Below are positions 57,690 through 64,000 of a stretch of 64,000 nucleotides of DNA, one piece after another. The stretch is taken from NCBI GenBank assembly GCA_963786975.1, contig CAWBBE010000011.1, positions 868,001 to 932,000 on the forward strand, read 5' to 3'. Under the pieces are notes generated by a model. That model was not told the origin of the DNA, made no database searches, and worked only from the letters and a program-made list of their open reading frames with translations. Numbering within the stretch: position 1 is the stretch's first letter; the number at the start of each line of letters is the position of its first letter. The translations under genes were made by a program, and so were the position numbers. The DNA is from Palsa-506 sp963786975. Its GTDB lineage: Bacteria; Actinomycetota; Actinomycetes; Streptosporangiales; Streptosporangiaceae.

Positions 57690-57842
57690 TCAGCCCGACC
57701 GGATCCAGCCAAGCCGCGGCTCCGTCTCGCGGGCCGGGGGCTGATGCTGGCAGTCACACCAGGTTCCGCCCGGGCATTCGTCGTGCCGCTGCTCGCGGCA
57801 GGAGAGGCACACCATGTGTTCATTGTCACTGCCTGAATGCAT
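57690..57842 (-). CDS. Small Cys-rich protein, 50 aa
   Basis: ATG 57842 opens MHSGSDNEHMVCLSC, followed by REQRHDECPGGTWCDCQHQ and a basic tail. Five Cys and three His in a stretch of about 20 residues suggest a zinc-binding knuckle. The CLSCREQRHDEC pattern is one I associate with small actinobacterial proteins of unknown role. It has no strong ribosome site; an internal ATG (MVCLSC) is an alternative. It is divergent from the phosphoribosyltransferase gene, 38 bases apart. Confidence 0.6.
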   Translation of the reverse strand: MHSGSDNEHMVCLSCREQRHDECPGGTWCDCQHQPPARETEPRLGWIRSG

Positions 57843-57880
57843 ATTGTCAGGCTGGGTAGATTTCCGGCGAGGCTGAGGCA

Positions 57881-58603
57881 ATGTCCAGTACCGGACGGAT
57901 GGTTGGCGCGTCCGCGGGCGCACGGGAGAGTGTCCCGCTGCCGTTCGCGGACCGCGCTGCGGCCGGGCGCCTGCTCGGCGGCTGGCTGCTGACGCTTTCC
58001 GCGACCGGCGAGGCATGCCTCAACCCGGCTAACACGCTGGTGCTGGCGCTGCCGCGCGGCGGCGTGCCGGTCGCCCGGCCGATTTCCGGCGCGCTGCAGG
58101 TTCCGCTCGACGTGCTGGTGACCAGGAAGATCGGCTACCCGCCGCAGCCTGAGCTGGGGGTCGGCGCGGTCGCGGAAGGCGGTCAGCCGGTCTTCGACGC
58201 CGACATGCTGGCCAGGCTCGGGCTGACAGCCGCCGCCCTCGGCCCGGTCGTGACCAGGGAGCGGGCCGAGCTCGACCGCCGGATCGCGGCTTACCGCGGC
58301 GGGCGGCCTGCCCCGGCGCTGCGGGATAAGGACGTGATCGTCGTTGACGACGGGCTCGCCACCGGCGTCACGGCCAGGGCCGCGCTGCGGGCGGTCCGGG
58401 CGGCCGGGGCGGCGCACAGCATCCTCGCGGTGCCGGTAGCGGCCCCCTCATCAGCGATAGCGATGCAGGCCGAGGCGGATCTGGTGGTGGTGCTGGCCGC
58501 GCCGCCCGCGTTCCGGGCCGTGGGGGAGTGGTATCAGTCGTTCGGCCAGCTCACGGATGCCGACGTGGTCAGGCTCCTGACAGCTGCCCCGGACCAGTCC
58601 TAG
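57881..58603 (+). CDS. Phosphoribosyltransferase family protein
   Basis: A type I phosphoribosyltransferase-fold protein of 240 residues. VIVVDDGLATGVTARAAL is the PRPP-binding loop; LALPRGGVPVARPISGALQVPLDVLVTRKIG is the flanking conserved part typical of the stand-alone family often found near dienelactone-hydrolase-type or regulatory genes. The base it acts on is unknown. The TAG stop shares CTAG with the convergent whiB gene. Confidence 0.85.
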   Translation: MSSTGRMVGASAGARESVPLPFADRAAAGRLLGGWLLTLSATGEACLNPANTLVLALPRGGVPVARPISGALQVPLDVLVTRKIGYPPQPELGVGAVAEGGQPVFDADMLARLGLTAAALGPVVTRERAELDRRIAAYRGGRPAPALRDKDVIVVDDGLATGVTARAALRAVRAAGAAHSILAVPVAAPSSAIAMQAEADLVVVLAAPPAFRAVGEWYQSFGQLTDADVVRLLTAAPDQS

Positions 58604-58899
58604 GCCGCGTTGGCCCGGCGCATCCGGCGCCGCCGCTCGGAGGCCCGCTCGTCCTCGTTCAGCCCGCCCCAGGTGCCATACTTCTCCGGGCGCGACACGG
58701 CGTAGCTGAGGCACTCGGTCCGGACCGGGCAAGCCGAGCAGACAATCTTGGCCTTGCGCTCGCGGATTTCCCGCTCCGGCTGCCGCTCGCCATCCGGGCC
58801 GAAGAAGAGCACGACTTCCTTACCGCGGCACGCCGCGTCATCTTGCCAGCCCCAGTTCGGCCGGGGCATCAGGGCGGCCTGACGACGTACCTCAGACAT
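58600..58899 (-). CDS. WhiB-family iron-sulfur transcriptional regulator
   Basis: A 99-residue Wbl protein. Four cluster cysteines: C24, C54, C57 and C63 (DAACRG, CSACPVRTEC). The G(V/I)WGG turn is GTWGG at 75-79, followed by a basic C-terminal segment (ERRRRMRR) for DNA binding. Wbl proteins bind sigma-A and a [4Fe-4S] cluster that senses O2/NO. I cannot assign it to a numbered subclass. A 14-bp palindrome lies about 110 bases upstream and may be a control site. Confidence 0.92.
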   Translation of the reverse strand: MSEVRRQAALMPRPNWGWQDDAACRGKEVVLFFGPDGERQPEREIRERKAKIVCSACPVRTECLSYAVSRPEKYGTWGGLNEDERASERRRRMRRANAA

Positions 58900-59006
58900 G
58901 GATCGATCTCCTCAACAAGCTGACCGTGTGAACTTCGCTTACCCGGGCGTCCGGCCCGCCCGACGCGTGATACCTCGCGCGATGCGGCATTCGCCCCGTC
59001 GGGATG

Positions 59007-59020
59007 TGTAACGCGTTACA
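59007..59020. promoter_or_regulatory. 14-bp palindrome TGTAACGCGTTACA upstream of whiB
   Basis: A perfect dyad in the 327-base gap between the leftward whiB and the rightward gene at 59227. Its size and symmetry are typical of a TetR- or GntR-type operator. It is 108-121 bases upstream of the whiB start. The rest of the gap is otherwise featureless, with a lower-GC end near 59185-59210 (GATCATTAGCTAGAC). Confidence 0.45.
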
Positions 59021-59226
59021 TCGCCACAGTGTTCCCGCGCGAGCGGGCGCTACGGAGGAGGTGCAAAGCGGCAACGGGGCCAGGCAGACCAGCGAGCCGA
59101 GGCATAATCATGCCACTGGTGTCCGCGCCCGCGCAGGCGGGCTGCGTAATCCGTGCTGGCTGGCGATCACCCCATTGCGGGGCTAAGTGATCATTAGCTA
59201 GACAAACCCGATTGGTCAGGGTCACC

Positions 59227-60094
59227 ATGGGCTCCATGTCGACGTCGGACGCAGCGCCGCTGCCTCGTCTCGGCGAGGTCTTCTTCGATGTCCGGAGCAC
59301 CGCCCGCAGCCTGCGGATCAGCTGGTACGCGGATACCGGGGTGGCGGTGCTCAGCATCTGGCAGGGCGGAACCTGCACCGGCAGCTTCCGGCTGCCGATG
59401 GCCGACCTGCCACGGATGATCGAGACGCTGCAGCGCGGCCCGGACGGGCCGGGCCAGGCGGCAGGCGACGGCTATCAGCCGCAGGCTGGCGGCCCGGATC
59501 CGGCCGATACCGGGTCGCTGCATTACCTGGCCGACGCGCCGCCTGCGGCGTACCCGGATCCGGCCACGGCCTGGTATCCGGGGACTGCAGCCGCGGCCGG
59601 CTACCAGCAGCGCCCCGCGACCGGCGGGTACGCCGACGGGCGTGGCCCGGTCCGGTACCCGCAGAGTTCCGCGCCTGCCGGGTATCAGGACGGTCCCGCC
59701 CCGGCCGGCCATCAGGAAAGCCCGGCCCGGGCCGGCTACCCGGAGAGCCCGGCCCCGGGCAGCTTCCCGGGGAGCCCCGCGGCGGGCGGTTACCTGGACA
59801 CCCCGCCCCCGCCGGTACGCGGCGAGCCGGCTACGTCGCGTTACCCCGGCCCGGCCAGCGCCGGTGACCCGGAAAATCCGCACCCCGGACCGCTACCCTG
59901 AGCGGCCCGCCCGGGACGGCTACGCCGGCCGTCCGGGCCGCGCGGGCGGCGCGGCCCACATCGGCGAACAGCGCGATGACCGGCCGGAAGGCTACCGGGA
60001 TCCGGGCAGCGCAGATCTGGCCGGCGATGACCTTGACCCCCTTCCTGAGTCGTTCCCGTACCGCACTCGGCGGCCGGATCACGAACTGCGCTAG
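59227..60094 (+). CDS. Actinobacterial protein of unknown function with Gly/Pro/Tyr repeat tail (one apparent frameshift)
   Basis: The first 90 residues form a compact domain (LGEVFFDVRSTARSLRISWY, VLSIWQGGTCTGSFRLPMADLPRMIETLQ). It is followed by a long disordered tail rich in Gly, Pro, Ala and Tyr with recurring AGYQ/AGYPESPAP-like units. The tail continues in the +1 frame, RYPERPARDGYAGRPGR to DLDPLPESFPYRTRR, so a one-base insertion around 59850-59900 is likely. The start is ATG 59227 or 59236. I do not recognise the family by name; the folded part looks cytoplasmic. Confidence 0.65.
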
Positions 60095-60115
60095 CCGCCG
60101 TGCGAGCCACTCAGA

Positions 60116-60192
60116 TCCTTTGCCAGTCGCGGATCCTCCTTTGCCAGTCGCGGATCCCTCCTTTGCCAGTCGCGGATCCGCCGTCCTTTGCC
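60116..60192. repeat. 21-bp tandem repeat, three copies plus partial
   Basis: Copies beginning TCCTTTGCCAGTCGCGG lie at 60116-60136, 60137-60157 and 60159-60179, with a 9-base partial copy at 60184-60192. They lie just after the 59227 gene and 180-250 bases before lsr2. A non-coding minisatellite is the most likely reading; a binding-site array is possible. Confidence 0.8.
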
Positions 60193-60367
60193 TGGCGGCG
60201 CTATGGCCTGCCGCGCTCCACCGGCCGGCCTTCTGGCCAGCGGCAGGCCCGGCCCTATGCGGACCGCCAACATCGGCCCGCGGCCGCCGCAAATAAAAAA
60301 CGCCCATGTGCCGTTACACCTGTCATCTCCTGGGGATATAAGTGCGGCGGGGGAAGGGGGAATACAA

Positions 60368-60706
60368 GTGGCACAGAAAGTATCAGTTACATTCGCCTGC
60401 GACTACGACGAGAAAGAGATTCCGGACGGCCAGCACCTGACACGTTCGTTCAGCCTCGACGGCCGGGATTATGAAATCGACCTCTGCGAGCGGCACAGCC
60501 AGAAGTTCGACGAGGTCTTGAGCAGGTTCGCTACCCGGGCCCGTAAGGCGACAAGCCGGGTAGCGCACACCAAGCGGCGGACGTCAGCGCATCGCAAGCG
60601 CAGCGCCGACATTCGCTCCTGGGCGAAGAGCAATGGCATTTCGGTCAGCGACCGGGGGCGGATACCGGCAGACGTCATTGCCAGGTACGACGCCAGTCAC
60701 CGCTGA
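60368..60706 (+). CDS. lsr2: Lsr2 nucleoid-associated protein
   Basis: The actinobacterial xenogeneic silencer that binds AT-rich DNA. The N-terminal dimerisation domain is QKVSVTFACDYDEKEIPDGQ and SFSLDGRDYEIDLCERHSQKF; the C-terminal AT-hook-like domain is IRSWAKSNGISVSDRGRIPADVIARY with R96-G97-R98. 112 residues. GTG at 60368 has a purine-rich site (GGGGAAGGGGG). The upstream stretch 60290-60350 is AT-richer and has a TATAAG, a likely -10 box. Confidence 0.94.
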   Translation: MAQKVSVTFACDYDEKEIPDGQHLTRSFSLDGRDYEIDLCERHSQKFDEVLSRFATRARKATSRVAHTKRRTSAHRKRSADIRSWAKSNGISVSDRGRIPADVIARYDASHR

Positions 60707-61105
60707 GGTCCGCTATCGCTGAGGCCGGCGCTCGTCAGGTTCGCCAGCGTCATCAGCGCCGGAATGCTGTGGCGCCGCTCGCTCGCCGAGCGGCGCCACA
60801 GCTGCCGCATCCGCGCCAGGCTCCAGCCGGACGTAGGTAATCCCGGTGCCGGCCACCATGCCGTCGATCTGACCGCTGAGCACGCCGGCCCGCATCCGCG
60901 GGCTGTCACCGGCGGCAAACGGCCGGGCGGGCTGCAGCACGACGCCGGCGAAAGGTTACCGGGCGTCTGCCGCACGGCCATGCCGGTCAGCACGGCAGCG
61001 AAGGCGCTACCGGCGCCCCTGACGCGCACCGATCCCGCGGACCGTGCCAGGCCCGCGGGATCGATGCCAGCTTAGGACGAGTAACCTCCGGCCGGCGCCC
61101 GGGCG
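60707..61105. other. Intergenic region with a strong inverted repeat and a possible gene remnant
   Basis: A perfect 15-bp inverted repeat, CTGTGGCGCCGCTCG at 60767-60781 and its complement at 60787-60801 around a 5-base loop, could serve as the lsr2 terminator although it has no T-tract. On the reverse strand, two frames read GVVLQPARPFAAGDSPRMR and GQIDGMVAGTGITYVRLEPG, which look protein-like but match no family I can name and are frame-broken. I do not call a gene here. Confidence 0.4.
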
Positions 61106-61720
61106 CTACCGGATGGCAGCCGGCCCCACCGGCAACTTCAGCCTGCCGCCCATCCCGGCGGCTATCCCGGCGGCCGAGGCGTACCAGGCGACCACCGCGG
61201 TCGCGATGCCGATATAGCCGCCGACCTTGATCAGGTTGGTGTTGAGGGCGAAGAACCCGATGAACAAGAAGATCAGGGCGACCTCCAGCAACAGGAACAC
61301 CAGGAAGACCGCAAGGTTCGCCTGCGCGCTCATCAGCAGCATGTAGAGGGTGAAGATGGCGAAGGCCAGCAGGATCCAGCCCAGGTCATTGGTCACGTTC
61401 TCGAGGCGGGTCGGCGCGATGAAGCGGAAGTAGAAGAACAGCCCGATCCAGAATGCGCCGTAACTGGAGAACGCCGTCGAGCCGAAGACGTTGTTGTTGC
61501 GGAATTCCCACATGCCCGCGAGGAGCTGCGCGATGCCGCCGTAGGCGAGCGCGTAGGGAAGCCACCCGTCGCCGAGGCCCCTCGTCCAGTGGGCGTTGGC
61601 GGCGGAGAGCAGGAACGTGGTCAGCGCGAAGCCAGCCAGGCCGAGCGGCGCCGGATCGGCGACAGCATGGGCTACGGCTGGGACGACTGCCGGTACGGCT
61701 GTCTCATCGGAAGTGGTCAA
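61106..61720 (-). CDS. Acetate uptake transporter, GPR1/FUN34/YaaH (SatP) family
   Basis: A 204-residue, six-helix membrane protein. The N-terminal signature ADPAPLGLAGFALTTF corresponds to the NPAPLGL motif of the family. GIAQLLAGMWEFRNNNVFGSTAFSSYGAFWIGL is the conserved loop-helix. Members move acetate/succinate with protons. A TTG start at 61720 is supported by AGGAGGAATCAG just upstream; no ATG or GTG is closer to the conserved start. Confidence 0.88.
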   Translation of the reverse strand: MTTSDETAVPAVVPAVAHAVADPAPLGLAGFALTTFLLSAANAHWTRGLGDGWLPYALAYGGIAQLLAGMWEFRNNNVFGSTAFSSYGAFWIGLFFYFRFIAPTRLENVTNDLGWILLAFAIFTLYMLLMSAQANLAVFLVFLLLEVALIFLFIGFFALNTNLIKVGGYIGIATAVVAWYASAAGIAAGMGGRLKLPVGPAAIR

Positions 61721-62029
61721 CTGATTCCTCCTGGTGGAAGTGCGCTGGCCGGACGCGGGCACGCAGCCGGGCGGCCGGCCAGGCGCTGAACCGGCTGGAA
61801 GGACAGGACGGCCCTGACCGCACGGAAAAACCTGCTCCGAGCCATGCCTTTGACCGGCGAATCCGTCCGATGCAGGCGATTCCTCGCGAAAAAGACCATG
61901 CCTGGACCTTCCCTCGTCTTCACAACCGACTCAGCAGAACCAGATGGAAGACCTGTCCTGAGCGTAACTCCGGCAGGCCCCGGGCGGGAGACCCAGTCTC
62001 GTCCGTCCGGCGGAAATTATCACCGAATT
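61721..62029. other. Intergenic region upstream of the acetate transporter gene
   Basis: About 310 bases. Lower-GC stretches near 61845-61960 are expected of the transporter promoter. No supported gene, no clear hairpin and no clean palindrome were seen. Confidence 0.4.
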
Positions 62030-62505
62030 TCACCGCGGCTGGCTGCGGGTCAGCACCCGGCTTAGCCCGGCCCTGGTGGCCAGCACGAAGAGCCGGTCTT
62101 GCGGCATCACCCGGTACTCATTTCGCGGCCTCCAGTCAAGGCCATTTGCGCCACGGCGGCGTAGCGCGAGCACTCTTACCTCGCCCCGGCGATGCACTTC
62201 CTCGATGAGGTGGCCGGCCAGTCCGGCGTCCGCGGCCACCGGCACGTCGGCAATGAGCAGCACATGGCGTCCCACCAGGATTGTGCGCAGTACCTGGTGC
62301 TCCAGCATGGCGGCGGCGAAGGTCGGCGCCGCCAGGTAGGAAACGCTGCGCGAGATCGTGTTGCCAATGGTCTTCTGCACCCGCTCGGCGAGATCGTCAT
62401 CGTAGCGGCGCACCACAATCCGCAGGTCCTCGGCCAGCGCACGGGCGTGCAGCGCGGTTTCCAGGTGCACCGAAGCGCCGAGTCGTCACGGCGCCGGGCC
62501 GGCGG
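62030..62505 (-). pseudogene. 3' remnant of an RCK/TrkA-type NAD-binding potassium channel protein
   Basis: The frame reads HLETALHARALAEDLRIVVRRYDDDLAERVQKTIG, then SRSVSYLAAPTFAAAMLEHQV and a TrkA-C-like end (GEVRVLALRRRG, RVMPQDRLFVLATRAGL). This matches the second half of an RCK-type regulator. The Rossmann start (GxGxxG) and any channel part are missing: an in-frame stop precedes RLGASVHLETALH at about 62500, and pgl begins soon after. It is therefore a truncated copy or frame-broken gene rather than a complete one. Confidence 0.65.
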
Positions 62506-62535
62506 CCTCGCGGACGCGGTCGGGCGGAGCCGCCT

Positions 62536-63318
62536 TCACTGCGCGGCGAGCCGGCTGAGCTGCGGCGGTACCTTGGCCGCGGCCGCGCGGTCGAGCAGCA
62601 GCAGGGTCTGCTGCCTGCCCCGCGCGCCCGCGGCGGGCACCTGGACCGGGCCGTCCCCGGACAGCGCCAGCCGGACCGCGCCGGCCTTGTCCGCGCCGGA
62701 GGCGATGATCCACACTTCGCTGGCCGCCCGGATCGCCGGCAGCGTCAGCGTCAGCCTGACCGGCGGCGGCTTAGGCGAGCCGTGCACGGCGACGACGGTC
62801 CTTTCCTGCTCGTACAGCGCCGGCTGGCCGGGGAACAGCGACGCGACATGCGCCTCCGGCCCGATGCCGAGCATCAGCACGTCGAATGACGGCGTCGCGC
62901 CGTGACCCTCGGGCGCCGCCGCGGCGCGCAGCCAGCCCGCGTACCTGGCCGCCGCCGCCTCGGGGTTGTCACCGTCCGGCCCGTCCGGGCCGGGCATCGG
63001 GCGGACCCGCTCCGGGGCCACGTCGACATGGTCAAGCAGGGCCGCCCGGGCGCCTGTCTCGTTCCGGTCCGGGTGCCCGGCCGGCAAGTAGCGCTCGTCG
63101 CCCCACCAGACGTCCAGGTGCCGCCAGTCCACCGCGTCCCGGGCCGGGGCGGCGGCCAGCTCGGCGAGAACCGCGGTGCCGATGCCGCCGCCGGTGAGCA
63201 CGACGGAGGCGTGGCCGCGGCCGGCCGAGACCTCGGCCAGGCGGGTGACCAGCCGCGCGGCCACGGCCTTGGCCAGCAGCCCGGCGTCCTGGTGTATGAG
63301 CACCTGCGGCGCGGTCAC
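62536..63318 (-). CDS. pgl: 6-phosphogluconolactonase
   Basis: Hydrolyses 6-phosphogluconolactone in the oxidative pentose phosphate pathway. SVVLTGGGIGTAVLAEL, WWGDERYLPAGHPDRNE and MLGIGPEAHVASLFPG (catalytic His region; the usual GPDGH reads GPEAH) are typical of the DevB family. 260 residues. The GTG start overlaps the opcA stop by GTGA, the standard actinobacterial order (zwf-opcA-pgl). Confidence 0.93.
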   Translation of the reverse strand: MTAPQVLIHQDAGLLAKAVAARLVTRLAEVSAGRGHASVVLTGGGIGTAVLAELAAAPARDAVDWRHLDVWWGDERYLPAGHPDRNETGARAALLDHVDVAPERVRPMPGPDGPDGDNPEAAAARYAGWLRAAAAPEGHGATPSFDVLMLGIGPEAHVASLFPGQPALYEQERTVVAVHGSPKPPPVRLTLTLPAIRAASEVWIIASGADKAGAVRLALSGDGPVQVPAAGARGRQQTLLLLDRAAAAKVPPQLSRLAAQ

Positions 63319-64000
63319 TGCTCCGGGCCCGTTGCTGCCGCCGGGATGCCCGCGAGCCGCTCGAGCGTCTCGCCGTAGATCTCGTCCGGATCCAGCCTGC
63401 GCAGCTCCTCGGCCAGCAGCTCGGCCGACTCGCGCCGGTGCAGGGCGACCCGCCGGTCCGGCTGGCCCGGCTTGGTCAGCGTGGCCAGCAGCCCGTCCGG
63501 CCTGGCCAGCACGATGTCGCCGTCGCTGGTCAAGAACCGGACCTCGGTGATGCCGGGGCCGCCGGAGTCGTCTCGCTGGAACGGCACGCCCAGGCAGTGC
63601 ACCAGCCAGGCGGCGATCAGGTCCGCCGTCGGGTTGTTCTTCTCCGCGGTCACCGACCCGCCGCTGATCGGGCCGTGCGGCTGATCGAGCGTCGCGGCGA
63701 GCAGCGACCGCCAGGAGGTGGCGCGGGTCCAGCTCAGGTCGGTATCGCCCTGGTGGTAGCCGAGGGCCAGCACGTCGAGCGTCTCGCGCGGGACCGGAGT
63801 CTCGGCGGCGTCGGTCACCCGGCGCTGGGCCAGCATGCCCAGCGGATCCCCGGACGGGCAAGCCGGGCCGCCGTCGGCCACCAGGTGACAATCGGGGTAT
63901 CCGGCGCCAGCAGCGGCCGGACCACCGAGTCCGCGTGCTGGCCGAGCGGGCCGTGCATGCGCAGCAGCACGGTCTGGCTCGGCCCGGTCTCGCCGGTGCG
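63315..64000 (-). CDS. opcA: Glucose-6-phosphate dehydrogenase assembly protein OpcA, partial (one apparent frameshift)
   Basis: The 5' end lies beyond the right edge of the window. At the edge the frame reads TVLLRMHGPLGQHADSVVRP and LLAPDTPIVTWWP; the rest is in another frame from about 63890: GDPLGMLAQRRVTDAAETP, LALGYHQGDTDLSWTRATSWRSLLAATLDQP and EKNNPTADLIAAWLVHCLG. These are characteristic of OpcA, which is needed for active G6P dehydrogenase in actinobacteria and cyanobacteria. The stop overlaps pgl. One base appears missing near 63885-63895. Confidence 0.88.
   Translation of the reverse strand, partial: HRRDRAEPDRAAAHARPARPARGLGGPAAAGAGYPDCHLVADGGPACPSGDPLGMLAQRRVTDAAETPVPRETLDVLALGYHQGDTDLSWTRATSWRSLLAATLDQPHGPISGGSVTAEKNNPTADLIAAWLVHCLGVPFQRDDSGGPGITEVRFLTSDGDIVLARPDGLLATLTKPGQPDRRVALHRRESAELLAEELRRLDPDEIYGETLERLAGIPAAATGPEQ

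Overview
The window is very GC-rich and carries hallmark actinobacterial genes: whiA, a WhiB-family regulator, lsr2, rbpA, garA, an ftsR-like MerR gene, opcA, F420-type luciferase-like enzymes and the ergothioneine genes. It therefore comes from a high-GC actinomycete chromosome, probably a filamentous or Streptosporangiales-like lineage, although the genus cannot be fixed from sequence alone. Nothing looks like a phage, plasmid, CRISPR array, rRNA or tRNA. Genes are tightly packed, many with ATGA or GTGA overlaps, and four convergent pairs end in one shared CTAG.

Layout: 1-229 is the tail of ftsH. 256-2680 is a tryptophan-controlled fused anthranilate synthase preceded by a Trp-Trp leader peptide and an attenuator hairpin. 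2677-11365 is mixed metabolism: a secreted protein, thyX, a flavohemoglobin, an LLM-SCP2 fusion enzyme, a CcdA-like membrane protein, a MetE-like methyltransferase and a flavin disulfide reductase. 11418-16117 is egtABCD (ergothioneine, no egtE). 16160-20024 is the most unusual part: speD facing a coupled operon of a BpsA-type branched-polyamine synthase, a GNAT, an FkbH-like HAD/GNAT protein and an acyl carrier protein. 20404-29385 holds a thiolase, an antiporter, exported propeller-type proteins, a CDP-alcohol phosphatidyltransferase and a nucleotidyltransferase/phosphomannomutase-like fusion. 29748-38058 resembles the mycobacterial garA-to-gcvB locus (GarA, MerR, bifunctional nuclease, MerR, then gcvP behind a glycine riboswitch) with an ABC exporter inserted. 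38105-48628 runs cupin, hpnB (reverse), uvrC-rapZ-yvcK-whiA, gap-pgk-tpi-secG and rbpA. 48647-57443 is mostly reverse strand: a RibD-like reductase, glgX, aidB and a sulfate-reduction operon (sir, a small zinc ribbon, cysH, a CbiX chelatase) with a sulfur-type leader peptide upstream. 57690-64000 has small regulators (WhiB, Lsr2), an acetate-uptake-type transporter, a channel/RCK remnant, pgl and the broken 3' part of opcA.

A caution for every reader: at least a dozen otherwise well-conserved genes are interrupted by single-base frameshifts (trpE(G), the disulfide reductase, egtC twice, fkbH-like, two exported proteins, the ABC permease N terminus, glgX, aidB, sir, the 59227 gene, opcA). Because housekeeping genes are hit as often as accessory ones, sequencing or assembly indels are more likely than real decay. 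I annotate these genes as single units and state where the frame breaks.
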